Shown: positions 24,938-32,861 of the stretch, piece by piece | Position numbering within the stretch: position 1 is the first letter of the stretch | How the letters are laid out: each line of letters begins with the position of its first letter | Assembly (NCBI RefSeq): GCF_030644365.1 | Contig: NZ_CP130058.1 | Coordinates: forward strand, 620,001-684,000 | Reading direction: 5' to 3' | DNA: 64,000 nt | Source: Schaalia sp. HMT-172 | GTDB lineage: Bacteria > Actinomycetota > Actinomycetes > Actinomycetales > Actinomycetaceae | The notes under the pieces: generated by a model | What the model was told of the DNA's origin: nothing | Database searches by the model: none | What the model saw: the letters and a program-made list of their open reading frames with translations, nothing else | Made by a program: the position numbers and the translations under genes

Positions 24938-26107
24938 GTGAGCGTTAAACCCTCCCGCACAACCGTCATCTCTGTCGCCGCTGCGACGGCCGTCCTCGTG
25001 GCAGGCACCGCCGCCGCCGGCATCGCAACCTCCTACCGCCACGTCACCGTCGAGGTTGACGGCGTGACCCACGACGTGTCCGGCTTCTTCACGACCGCCG
25101 GTGACGCCCTGAGCACCGCGGGCGTGAGCGTGGGCGCCCACGACCTCGTCGCCCCCGCCTCCGACCAGTCCGTCGCCAACGGCGACACCGTCGTCGTGCG
25201 CACCGCCACCGAATACGACGTGACCGTCGATGGAAACCAGACCACCGCGTGGTCCACGGCCTCGTCGATCTCGGGCGTCCTGTCCGCCCTGCCCGCCTCC
25301 TCCGCGACCATGGCGGCCGACCGCTCCTACACCCGCGCCGAAATGCCCCTGGCCGAACACGGCGAAACCATCCACGTCGTCGCCGACGGGACCACCACCG
25401 ACGTGGTCGCATCCGCCTCCGAGGGTGCGAGCGCCATCCTCGACAAGGCCGGGGTCAGCGCAGGACCCATCGACCGCGTGACCCTGGAAAGCAACGGCGG
25501 CGAGACGACGCTGCGCGTGGCGCGCGTCGTGCGCGGCACAGTCACCACGACGACCGAAATCCCCTACGAGACCGAAGAACGCGAGGACGCCGAGGCCGAG
25601 CAGGGCACCGAGAAGACCGTGCAGGAAGGCGTGGCCGGCTCCGAAGTGACCGAGGCCTACCAGGAGACCATCGACGGTAACGTGACCGTCTCCGCCGTCC
25701 TGTCCACGACCCGCACGGAGCCCACGACTCGCATCGTGTCCAAGGGCACCAAGGAGAAGAAGGCTGAAGAGGCGAAGACCTCCACCGACTCCTCCTCGTC
25801 CTCGTCTTCCTCCTCTGCCGGTTCCTCCTCCTCGTCCGGTTCCGCAGGCTCGGCAGCCATCTCCGGCGACGACGCGGCCATTTGGGCGGCCATCGCCCAG
25901 TGCGAGTCCGGCGGCAACCCGTCGATCAATACCGGCAACGGCTACTACGGCATGTACCAGTTCTCCCTGCCGACCTGGCGCTCCGTGGGAGGCTCGGGCC
26001 TGCCCTCCGACGCCTCGGCCGAGGAGCAGACCATGCGTGCGCGCATGCTCCAGCAGCGCGCGGGCTGGGGCCAGTGGGGCTGCGCCTACCAGCTCGGCCT
26101 CGTCTAA
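24938..26107 (+). CDS. rpfB: Resuscitation-promoting factor, RpfB-type cell-wall muralytic protein
   Basis: A 389-residue secreted or anchored protein. An N-terminal hydrophobic segment (VISVAAATAVLVAGTAAAGIATS) is followed by three DUF348 repeats (for example HVTVEVDGVTHDVSGFFTTA, residues 32-51), a G5 domain at about 195-275, a Ser-rich linker of about 30 residues, and a C-terminal Rpf catalytic domain. That domain contains AAIAQCESGGNPSINTGNG, with the catalytic Glu after the Cys, and QQRAGWGQWGC with the partner Cys. It cleaves peptidoglycan and promotes growth and resuscitation. GTG 24938 has GGAG close upstream. Order tatD-rpfB-ksgA-ispE is conserved in actinobacteria. Confidence 0.9.
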   Translation: MSVKPSRTTVISVAAATAVLVAGTAAAGIATSYRHVTVEVDGVTHDVSGFFTTAGDALSTAGVSVGAHDLVAPASDQSVANGDTVVVRTATEYDVTVDGNQTTAWSTASSISGVLSALPASSATMAADRSYTRAEMPLAEHGETIHVVADGTTTDVVASASEGASAILDKAGVSAGPIDRVTLESNGGETTLRVARVVRGTVTTTTEIPYETEEREDAEAEQGTEKTVQEGVAGSEVTEAYQETIDGNVTVSAVLSTTRTEPTTRIVSKGTKEKKAEEAKTSTDSSSSSSSSSAGSSSSSGSAGSAAISGDDAAIWAAIAQCESGGNPSINTGNGYYGMYQFSLPTWRSVGGSGLPSDASAEEQTMRARMLQQRAGWGQWGCAYQLGLV

Positions 26108-26108
26108 C

Positions 26109-26160
26109 GTGACATTACCCCCGGAGGCGCTGCTGTCGTAGCGTCCGCCGGGGCCGTCAC
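26109..26160 (+). terminator. Imperfect hairpin between the two wall-lytic genes
   Basis: GTGAC/GTCAC outer arms enclose CCCCGG-AGGCGCT ... AGCGTCC-GCCGGGG with bulges. It may lower read-through from rpfB into the next gene. Confidence 0.4.
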
Positions 26161-26179
26161 GCTAAGCTGACCAGCAGTA

Positions 26180-26198
26180 CCCATATCGAGTATCTGGG
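26180..26198. promoter_or_regulatory. Imperfect palindrome before the second G5/transglycosylase gene
   Basis: CCCATAT-CGAGT-ATCTGGG, 7-bp arms with one mismatch, ending 6 bp before the GTG start. GAGTATC occurs twice here as a direct repeat. It overlaps the ribosome-site region, so it may be an operator or an RNA hairpin. Confidence 0.4.
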
Positions 26199-26204
26199 AG
26201 TATC

Positions 26205-27644
26205 GTGAGCCACCACCTGAGCACTTCGCTGAGCGCCTCCGCGGCCAGCGCCCTGCACGTCCTGGGCGGACATGTGCGTGCTTTCGCGCCCTCTCCGCGC
26301 GTCGTTCTGGGCGTGGCGGCCCTCGCCTCGGCCGGCGTCCTCGGCATCGCCGGAGTCGGCGTCGCCTCCTCGCACACGACCGTCATGCTCGAAGTGAACG
26401 GCGTGTCTCGCCCCGTCACCGCGTGGGGCAACACCGTCGGCGACGCGCTCGCCGTGGCGGGCGTGAGTGTCGGCAGCTCCGACCTGATTCAGCCGGGCAT
26501 CGGCGACGTTGTGCGCGAGGGCGACACCATCGTCGTGCGCACCTCGAAGGCCTACACGGTGACCGTCGACGGCCAGACGCGCACCCTGTGGACCACCGCC
26601 GCCTCCGCCGACTCCATCCTCGCCGACGCCGCGCCGCTCGGTTCCACGGTCACCCTGGCCGCCGACCGCTCCTCGTCGCGCGACGAGCTGACCCCGCTCG
26701 TGTCTCGCGCCCGCAACGTCATCGTCAACGTCGATGGCACCACGCGCGAAGTCGCGGTCCGGCCGGGCCAGGACGCGCGCGCCATCCTCGAGGCCGCCGG
26801 CGTCTCGGTCCATCCGCTCGACCGCGTGACCATCGCGAACGACGAGACCGGAGAACTTTCGATCAACGTCAGCCGCGTGACCCGAGGCCAGGCCACAGAA
26901 ACCGTGGAGATTCCCTTCAGCGAAACGACGACCACCAGCTCCGACCTGTTCGTCGGTGAATCCCAGGTGACGACGACCGGCGTCAACGGCGTCACCACCT
27001 GGACGGTGTGGCAGGAAAAGAACGGCGACGAGGTCCTCACCTCCGTGCCGATCACCGAACACTCCACCTCTCAGCCCGTGACCCAGGTCCGCGCCGAGGG
27101 GACGAAGGAGGCCACCCCGGCCGCGCTCGTCGCTGCGGGCATCGACCCGAAGGCCACCCTCGAGGAGAAGACCGAGGCCGACGGAACGACGTCCGTGCGT
27201 TACCGCGCCAAGCTCGGCACGCTCTCCACGAAGGAAGAGATCGCCGTGATCGCCGCCGACACCAAGAACGCCGATGCGGCGACCCAGGCCGCGGCCGCGC
27301 AGGCTGCCGCCGATGCTGGCGCCGTTCCCACGAACTACTCGGGTGAGGACCCGCGCTCCCTGGCCAAGCCCCTCGTCGCGGCTCAGGGCTGGAGCGACAG
27401 CGAGTACCAGTGCCTGGTTCTCCTGTGGAACCGCGAGTCCCAGTGGAACCCCTACGCCGAAAACGCTTCCTCGGGCGCCTATGGCATCCCGCAGGCGTTG
27501 CCGGGTTCGAAGATGGCGTCCGCTGGCGCCGACTGGCGCACCAACCCCGTCACCCAGATCAACTGGGGTATCGGCTACATCAAGGGCCGTTACGGCACGC
27601 CCTGCTCCGCGTGGGCGCACTCCAACGCGGCGGGCTGGTACTAA
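26205..27644 (+). CDS. Secreted G5/DUF348 protein with C-terminal lytic-transglycosylase-like domain
   Basis: A 479-residue paralogue of the preceding protein in its first two thirds: membrane/signal segment at about 36-55, three DUF348 repeats (first TTVMLEVNGVSRPVTAWGN), and a G5 domain near 225-305. The C-terminal domain is different: WNRESQWNPYAENASSGAYGIPQALPGS..., then WGIGYIKGRYGTPCSAWAH. The Glu in NRESQWNP is placed as in soluble lytic transglycosylases, so it should also cut peptidoglycan glycan strands. The Ala-rich stretch ADAATQAAAAQAAADAG is a linker. It likely arose by duplication and domain swap, or it replaced the Rpf end. Confidence 0.85.
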   Translation: MSHHLSTSLSASAASALHVLGGHVRAFAPSPRVVLGVAALASAGVLGIAGVGVASSHTTVMLEVNGVSRPVTAWGNTVGDALAVAGVSVGSSDLIQPGIGDVVREGDTIVVRTSKAYTVTVDGQTRTLWTTAASADSILADAAPLGSTVTLAADRSSSRDELTPLVSRARNVIVNVDGTTREVAVRPGQDARAILEAAGVSVHPLDRVTIANDETGELSINVSRVTRGQATETVEIPFSETTTTSSDLFVGESQVTTTGVNGVTTWTVWQEKNGDEVLTSVPITEHSTSQPVTQVRAEGTKEATPAALVAAGIDPKATLEEKTEADGTTSVRYRAKLGTLSTKEEIAVIAADTKNADAATQAAAAQAAADAGAVPTNYSGEDPRSLAKPLVAAQGWSDSEYQCLVLLWNRESQWNPYAENASSGAYGIPQALPGSKMASAGADWRTNPVTQINWGIGYIKGRYGTPCSAWAHSNAAGWY

Positions 27645-27660
27645 GCCTGAGAGCTTGCGA

Positions 27661-27703
27661 GGGCCGGGTCTGACAACGCGTGTTGTCGGGCCCGGCCTTT
27701 TTT
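27661..27703 (+). terminator. Strong intrinsic terminator after the transglycosylase gene
   Basis: GGCCGGG ... TGACAAC-GCGT-GTTGTC ... CCCGGCC followed by TTTTTT at 27698-27703. The clearest rho-independent terminator in the window. Confidence 0.9.
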
Positions 27704-27740
27704 GCGTCTGCGGGTGGGCTGGCGCGCGCGTACAGGTGTG

Positions 27741-27821
27741 CTGGTGTGGAGGCGGTGCTCAGTGCGCACTGGTGTGGAGGCGGCTCTCAGTGCGCGCTGG
27801 TGTGCTGGCTCTCAGTGCGCG
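27741..27821 (+). repeat. Three tandem repeats of 28, 28 and 25 bp
   Basis: Units start at 27741, 27769 and 27797, each beginning CTGGTGTG and ending CTCAGTGCGC(A/G). Non-coding. Confidence 0.8.
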
Positions 27822-27824
27822 CTC

Positions 27825-27932
27825 ATCCGGATAGGTAACGAACATCTGGATAGGTTATGAGCATCCGGATAGCTTATTAACCTATCCGGATGTGGCTAAC
27901 CTATCCGGAAGCGTGCAATCTATCCGGATGCG
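27825..27932. repeat. 108-bp array of 19-bp units with dyad symmetry, copy 1
   Basis: Three 19-bp units starting ATC(C/T)GGATAG at 27825, 27844 and 27863 are followed by three inverted units CTATCCGGA at 27882, 27901 and 27920, also 19 bp apart. The centre can fold: CATCCGGATAG (27862-27872) pairs perfectly with CTATCCGGATG (27882-27892). Confidence 0.85.
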
Positions 27933-28115
27933 CAGCCTGGCCTGGCTTGGCGCGGTGCTGGGGCCTCATGCGTCGCCCTGGCTTGGCGTGGTGCCCGGTC
28001 CTGGTCGGATTCGATGCCTGGGCTGAGCTTGGCGCGGCGCCCGGTCCTGGCTGTGTGGGTTGGGTGGGCCGTGGGGTGCGCATCTCGGCGCGTGCGTAGG
28101 TGGATGGGTGTGAGT

Positions 28116-28223
28116 ATCCGGATAGGTAACGAACATCTGGATAGGTTATGAGCATCCGGATAGCTTATTAACCTATCCGGATGTGGCTAACCTATCCGGA
28201 AGCGTGCAACCTATCCGGATGCG
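28116..28223. repeat. 108-bp array of 19-bp units with dyad symmetry, copy 2
   Basis: Differs from copy 1 at one base that I can find (AATC versus AACC near the right end). The two copies are offset by 291 bp. A degenerate further unit (TTGTTCCTATCCGCG) follows. Confidence 0.85.
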
Positions 28224-28305
28224 TTGTTCCTATCCGCGCGGGGCGGCCAGCGTCATCTGTCGAGCGGGATGAGGAGGCATTCCTGTCCTGTTCCTTACCG
28301 TTCTC

Positions 28306-28418
28306 AATTTCGCACGTAATTCCCTCGCGACTGTTTCAAGATTTGAAATCGTATCTTTGAAATCATGCGGTTTTGTGGCATTGCTAGAATCTGACCAGAT
28401 TAAATTACGTGCGACATT
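28306..28418. repeat. MITE-like palindromic element, copy B
   Basis: 113 bp with 16-bp terminal inverted repeats, one mismatch (AATTTCGCACGTAATT at 28306-28321; complement at 28403-28418). Same length, same end sequence core (TCGCACG.AATT) and similar interior to 9189-9302. Confidence 0.65.
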
Positions 28419-28581
28419 GTTGAGGAACGTCAGATGTTGGCGGAGTCGGCGATGGGTCGGGCCTGGCGTGCTGTTCTTGGCGAGCAGGCCAGCAAGTATG
28501 AGGTGCGCGTCGTTCTGCCGCCTCCTCCCGCTCAGTGACGCTTCGAGCCTCACAGATGGCCGGGCCTCACAGCGCCGCCCA

Positions 28582-28596
28582 GCCCCGGCCTCGTCG
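28582..28596 (-). repeat. Dispersed GCCCCGGCCTCGTYC motif, copy 7
   Basis: GCCCCGGCCTCGTCG just upstream of the ksgA -10 box. Confidence 0.65.
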
Positions 28597-28607
28597 GCCC
28601 CGTGCAC

Positions 28608-28613
28608 TAGACT
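28608..28613 (+). promoter_or_regulatory. -10 box of leaderless ksgA
   Basis: TAGACT, 7 bases, then GTG 28621; no ribosome site. Confidence 0.55.
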
Positions 28614-28620
28614 TGCCAGC

Positions 28621-29607
28621 GTGAGCCGATCCTCCCAACGAAACCAACGCGACACGCGCCGTCGCCTCGACCCGACCCTGCCCGAGGGCGCCGTCCCCTC
28701 CGAGACGGGCCTGCTCGGCCCCCTCGAAGTGAAGGCCATCTCCGAGGCGCTCGGCATCCGCCCCACGAAGGTGCTGGGCCAGAACTTCGTGCACGACGCG
28801 GGCACGGTGCGCAAGATCGTCGCCGCCGGCGGCGTCGTGGAAGGTGACGAGGTCGTCGAGGTCGGCCCCGGCCTCGGTTCCCTGACCCTGGCACTCTTGG
28901 AAGTTGGCGCGCGCGTGAGGGCTGTCGAGATCGACCCGCCCCTGGCCGCCGCCCTGCCCGAGACTGTGCGCGCCCGCATGAGCGAGGCCGCCGACCGCTT
29001 CCACGTCGTGACCATGGACGCCACCGAAATCAGCGGCGTCGATGACTTCGGCGTGGACTGGCCCGCCCCCACGAAGCTTGTCGCAAACCTGCCGTACAAC
29101 GTGGCCGTGCCGGTTCTGCTCAACATGCTCGAGGCCTTCCCCTCCATCCAGGGTGTCGTCGTCATGGTCCAAGCCGAGGTCGCGGACCGCCTCGCCGCAG
29201 GCCCCGGATCGCGCACATACGGCGTGCCCTCCGTCAAGGCCTCCTGGTACGGCTCGGTTGAGCGCGCTGGGACGATCGGCCGCTCCGTGTTCTGGCCCGT
29301 GCCCGGCGTCGATAGTGCCCTCGTGCGCCTCACGCGCTTGGAGAGCCCGCGCGGCGACGACGAGCTACGCCGCGCCACCTTCGAGGTCACCGACATGGCC
29401 TTCGGCCAGCGCCGCAAGACCCTGCGCGCGGCACTCAAGAACTGGGCGGGCGGCCCCGAGGCCTCCGAGGCCCTCCTGACCGCTGCCGGCATCGACCCGA
29501 CGCGCCGCGGCGAAACCCTCTCGATCGACGAGTTCGTTGAGCTGGGACGCGCCGTCATCGACGCCCGAGGCCGTGGCACCCTCGCGCCCTCGACCGCGGC
29601 CCGCTGA
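28621..29607 (+). CDS. ksgA: 16S rRNA (adenine1518/1519-N6,N6)-dimethyltransferase
   Basis: A 328-residue enzyme that dimethylates two adjacent adenines in helix 45 of 16S rRNA. Residues 50-65 [17 protein letters not shown] contain the family-typical LGQNFL-like motif; motif I is [17 protein letters not shown]; the catalytic motif is [15 protein letters not shown] (NLPY). The C-terminal helical domain follows ([18 protein letters not shown]). The leaderless promoter places the start at GTG 28621; the frame continues upstream to 28357 through a repeat element, which is not credible. First gene of a ksgA-ispE-ABC-F operon. Confidence 0.94.
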   Translation: MSRSSQRNQRDTRRRLDPTLPEGAVPSETGLLGPLEVKAISEALGIRPTKVLGQNFVHDAGTVRKIVAAGGVVEGDEVVEVGPGLGSLTLALLEVGARVRAVEIDPPLAAALPETVRARMSEAADRFHVVTMDATEISGVDDFGVDWPAPTKLVANLPYNVAVPVLLNMLEAFPSIQGVVVMVQAEVADRLAAGPGSRTYGVPSVKASWYGSVERAGTIGRSVFWPVPGVDSALVRLTRLESPRGDDELRRATFEVTDMAFGQRRKTLRAALKNWAGGPEASEALLTAAGIDPTRRGETLSIDEFVELGRAVIDARGRGTLAPSTAAR

Positions 29608-29642
29608 CGGCCGGTAGGAACCCGCTAGGAAGAAGGAATCGC

Positions 29643-30620
29643 ATGCGTGAAGTGCGCGCCAGTGCGCCCGGCAAAGTGAACCTCACCCTGCGCGTGGGTG
29701 CGCCCACGCCCGACGGCTACCACCCGCTGGTCACGGTCTTCGAGGCCCTGGACCTGCGCGAGACCGTTACCGTGCGCACCTCCAAGACGCCGGGCGTGCG
29801 CGTCGAGACGGTCGCCTACCTGCCCGATGGTAGCGTCGACGAGGCCACGACCCGCGCGATGGCGGACCTGGACCCGCAGGCCCACCTGGCGGTGCGCGCC
29901 GCACGCGTCCTCCAGCGCCTCGCCGCCGCGGGCCCCTGGGCGTCCACCGCCGCGGGACTGAGCATCCGCGTCGACAAGCGCGTCCCCGTCGCCGGCGGCA
30001 TGGCCGGTGGGTCCGCCGACGCGGCCGCCGCCCTGGTGGCCTGCAACGAGCTGTGGCAGCTGGGCCTGGGCGCCGAGCAGCTTGAGGCGATCGGCCGTTC
30101 GCTGGGCGCCGACGTGCCCGCCTGCCTGGCGGGCGGCATCGCCCTGGGAACCGGGCGCGGCGACCACATGAGTGTCTTGTGCGAGGGGGACGAGGCCGGG
30201 GCGCAGCACCACTGGGTGATGCTCCTCGCCCACGAGGGTTTGTCCACTCCGTCGGTGTTCCGAGAGTTCGACCGTCTCGACGCAGAGCATGCGCCCGCCC
30301 TGGCCGAGCCGACGCCTGAGGAAGTCGCCGCCCTGTGCGCGGGACCCGAAGAACTGCGCCACTGCCTCGTGAATGACTTGCAGGCGCCCGCACTGCGCCT
30401 GCGCCCCGAGCTGGCCGAGACTATCGCCGCCGCGCGCCACGCGGGAGCCCTGGCGGTCACGCTGTCTGGGTCCGGCCCGACCGTCGCAGCCCTCGCGCGC
30501 GACGCCGAGCATGCCCGCTCCCTCGCGGATGCCCTGAGCGCCGCGCCCACGGTCGCGCGCGCGATCCCCACCCACGGGCCCGCGCGCGGCGCCCGCATCG
30601 AATCGACGGAGGCCATCTGA
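29643..30620 (+). CDS. ispE: 4-diphosphocytidyl-2-C-methyl-D-erythritol kinase
   Basis: A 325-residue GHMP kinase of the MEP isoprenoid pathway. It phosphorylates the 2-OH of CDP-methylerythritol. Motif 1 is SAPGKVNLTLRVGAPTPDGYHPL, motif 2 VPVAGGMAGGSADAAAALVACN and motif 3 AVTLSGSGPTVAALA. Ribosome site GGAAGAAGGA lies before ATG 29643, 35 bp after ksgA. The stop codon overlaps the next start (TGATG), so translation is coupled to the ABC-F gene. It carries a dispersed 15-mer in frame at 30188. Confidence 0.95.
   Translation: MREVRASAPGKVNLTLRVGAPTPDGYHPLVTVFEALDLRETVTVRTSKTPGVRVETVAYLPDGSVDEATTRAMADLDPQAHLAVRAARVLQRLAAAGPWASTAAGLSIRVDKRVPVAGGMAGGSADAAAALVACNELWQLGLGAEQLEAIGRSLGADVPACLAGGIALGTGRGDHMSVLCEGDEAGAQHHWVMLLAHEGLSTPSVFREFDRLDAEHAPALAEPTPEEVAALCAGPEELRHCLVNDLQAPALRLRPELAETIAAARHAGALAVTLSGSGPTVAALARDAEHARSLADALSAAPTVARAIPTHGPARGARIESTEAI
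30188..30202 (+). repeat. Dispersed GCCCCGGCCTCGTYC motif, copy 8 (reverse orientation, inside CDS)
   Basis: GGACGAGGCCGGGGC inside ispE, encoding DEAGA in a poorly conserved loop. Confidence 0.7.
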
Positions 30621-32554
30621 TGGCGCACCTGCTCGGAACACAGAACGTCGGTGCCCTCGCCGGGTCGCGTAAGCTCCTCGAAGGGGTCACGGTCGGCCTC
30701 GACGACGGCAGCCGCGTCGGCATCCTCGGCCCCAACGGCGCGGGAAAGTCTACGCTCCTGCGCATCGTCGCCGGAACCCAGGAGCCCGACGGGGGAGTGG
30801 TGACTCGCCGCGACGGCGTGCGCGTCGCTGTCCTGACCCAGGCGGACACTCTCAACCCCGAGGACACGGTCGTCGAGGCCGTGCACCCCGGCTTGGAGGA
30901 GTACGAGTGGGCCTCCGACCCGGCCGTGCGCGATATCCACGCCGGCCTCCTCGCCGACATCGACCCCGCGGCCCTCGTCGGCACCCTGTCGGGTGGACAG
31001 CGCCGCCGCGTTGCGCTCGCCCGCGTGCTCGCGGCCGCCGCCGACATCGTGTGCCTGGACGAGCCCACCAACCATCTTGACGTCGAGGGCGTGGCCTGGC
31101 TGGCTGCGCACCTGAACGCCCGCTTTGCCCGCCCCGGGGCGTCCGGCGCGCTCCTGGCGGTCACCCACGACCGCTGGTTCCTCGACGCCGTGTGCGAGCA
31201 CATCTGGGAGGTTGTCCCCGGCGTCGACCCGGGCGGCGACCGGCCGCAGATCGCCGGGCACGTCGAAATCTACGACGGCTCTTACGCCGCCTACACGCTG
31301 GCGCGCGCCGAGCGCGTGCGCCAGGCGGACGTGGCTGCCGCCAAGCGCGCGAACCTGCTGACCAAGGAGCTCGCGTGGCTGCGCCGAGGTGCCCCGGCCC
31401 GCACCTCGAAGCCGAAGTTCCACATCGCCGCCGCCGAGGCCCTCATCGCCGACGTGCCGCCCCCGCGCGACACCGTCGAGCTGGTCAAGATGGCGACCGC
31501 GCGCCTGGGCAAGGACGTCATCGACCTCGAGGACGTGTCCGTGTCCTTCACGCGCCCCGACGGCTCGCGCCTGGATATCCTGCAGGGCGTCACCTGGCGC
31601 CTGGCCCCAGCCGAGCGCGTCGGCATCGTGGGCGTCAATGGTGCCGGCAAGACGACGATCCTGAACCTGCTGCGCGGCGACCTCGAGCCCACGTCGGGGC
31701 GCGTCAAGCGCGGCAAGACCGTCCAGGTCGCCACCCTCTCACAGGACACGCACGAGCTCGACGCCCTGGCCGACATGCGCGTCGTTGAGGCCGTCGCCGA
31801 CGTCGCTCAGAGTGTCGTCGTGGACGGCAAGGAGGTGAGCGCCTCGCAGATGACGGAGCGCATGGGGTTCACGCGCGCCCGAGCCTACACGCGCATCGGC
31901 GAGATCTCGGGTGGCGAGCGCCGACGCCTCCAACTCATGCGCCTGCTCATGAGCCAGCCGAACGTGCTGCTCCTCGACGAGCCCACGAACGACCTGGACA
32001 CCGACACGCTGGCGTCCATGGAGGATCTGCTCGACACGTTCCCGGGTACCCTCGTCGTCGTCTCCCACGACCGCTACCTCCTTGAGCGCGTCACCGACCA
32101 CCAGGTGGCCCTCCTCGGTGACGGACAGGTCCGGGCGCTGCCCGGGGGCGTCGAGCAGTACCTGCAGATGCGCGCCTCCGGCGACGTCGTGGCTTTTGCG
32201 TCATCTTCTCGCACCGACGAGGCCGGCTCAGCCTCCCGCTCTGCCGTGTCCTCCGCGCGCGCTTCCTCGGGTGAGGAAGGCGCGGGGCAGGGGAGCACTC
32301 GCGGCGGCGTGAGCGATGCGGCGGCGCGGCGCGCGGCCAAAAAGGAAGTGGCCCGCATTGAACGTAAGCTGGAGCGCCTGCGCGCCGAGGCCTCGTCCCT
32401 GGAGTCTCGGTTGGAGTCGTTGTCTATCAAGGTGGCGACGGACCCCTCGGCGGTGTCCGAGCTGACGAAGGCTTCGGCGGCCCACCAGGAAGTCCTGGCC
32501 GAAATGGACGAGTTGGAGGAGGCCTGGCTCGAGGCAGCCGATTTGCTTGAGTGA
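30620..32554 (+). CDS. ABC-F family ATPase (Uup-like)
   Basis: A 644-residue soluble protein with two ABC domains and no membrane segment. Domain 1 has GILGPNGAGKST and LSGGQRRRVALARVL with LDEPTNHLD; domain 2 has GIVGVNGAGKTT, ISGGERRRLQLMRLL and LDEPTNDLD. The linker between them (RAERVRQADVAAAKRANLLTKELAWLRRGAPARTSK) is the P-site tRNA interaction motif region. A C-terminal coiled coil (about 565-644, ARIERKLERLRAEASSLESRLESL) points to Uup rather than EttA. ABC-F proteins act on ribosomes or, for Uup, in DNA intermediates and ribosome assembly. Last gene of the ksgA operon. Confidence 0.9.
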   Translation: MAHLLGTQNVGALAGSRKLLEGVTVGLDDGSRVGILGPNGAGKSTLLRIVAGTQEPDGGVVTRRDGVRVAVLTQADTLNPEDTVVEAVHPGLEEYEWASDPAVRDIHAGLLADIDPAALVGTLSGGQRRRVALARVLAAAADIVCLDEPTNHLDVEGVAWLAAHLNARFARPGASGALLAVTHDRWFLDAVCEHIWEVVPGVDPGGDRPQIAGHVEIYDGSYAAYTLARAERVRQADVAAAKRANLLTKELAWLRRGAPARTSKPKFHIAAAEALIADVPPPRDTVELVKMATARLGKDVIDLEDVSVSFTRPDGSRLDILQGVTWRLAPAERVGIVGVNGAGKTTILNLLRGDLEPTSGRVKRGKTVQVATLSQDTHELDALADMRVVEAVADVAQSVVVDGKEVSASQMTERMGFTRARAYTRIGEISGGERRRLQLMRLLMSQPNVLLLDEPTNDLDTDTLASMEDLLDTFPGTLVVVSHDRYLLERVTDHQVALLGDGQVRALPGGVEQYLQMRASGDVVAFASSSRTDEAGSASRSAVSSARASSGEEGAGQGSTRGGVSDAAARRAAKKEVARIERKLERLRAEASSLESRLESLSIKVATDPSAVSELTKASAAHQEVLAEMDELEEAWLEAADLLE

Positions 32555-32861
32555 GCGAGGCTGTGAGTGGTGGCTGACGGCAGCAATCACCCCAAGCGCA
32601 GCAATCGCCGACGCGCCGTCGCCTCATGCGCAATCCCTGCCAGCGCATCGGAATCTCACAATCATATTTACAGTGCAAATATTGGGCTGCGGCTTATTCC
32701 CTACAATTGCACGGTTCTTGACTGAGAAAATTTCTGAGCAACTCTTTGACAGTGGTCAGATTCCGCTACAATATGCCCGGGTTCCTTCCAACAAGCGGAA
32801 CCTAGGAGCGAAGCAGCGCAGTGAGCGTGCTTCAGGGCATGAAAAGAGGCTGGAGAGTTAC
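32555..32861 (+). promoter_or_regulatory. AT-rich promoter region of the GH87-like gene
   Basis: 307 bp, clearly lower in GC than its surroundings. TTGACA at 32746-32751 and TACAAT at 32767-32772, spaced 15 bp, form the best sigma-70-type promoter in the window. TGAC-AGTG-GTCA overlaps the -35 as a small palindrome. The 5' leader would be about 85 bases. No gene is credible here although a frame continues upstream. Confidence 0.55.

Larger units (their letters stand above)
27645..28620. other. Repeat-rich non-coding region upstream of ksgA
   Basis: 976 bp with no credible gene. In order it holds a strong terminator, three tandem 25-28-bp GC-rich repeats, a 108-bp array of 19-bp units, degenerate GGCTTGGCGCGG repeats (about 27940-28050), a second copy of the 108-bp array, a MITE-like element, one dispersed 15-mer and the ksgA -10 box. 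Confidence 0.8.

Noticed and set aside
27825-28223. CRISPR array
   Set aside because: Units are contiguous 19-bp repeats with inversion and no unique spacers; no cas genes.
28230-29579. Long minus-strand frame over ksgA
   Set aside because: Antisense to ksgA motifs; composition is what high-GC codon bias gives on the opposite strand.
32547-32861. 105-residue N-terminal extension of the GH87-like protein
   Set aside because: It would overlap the ABC-F stop and cross the promoter; the signal peptide begins at ATG 32862.
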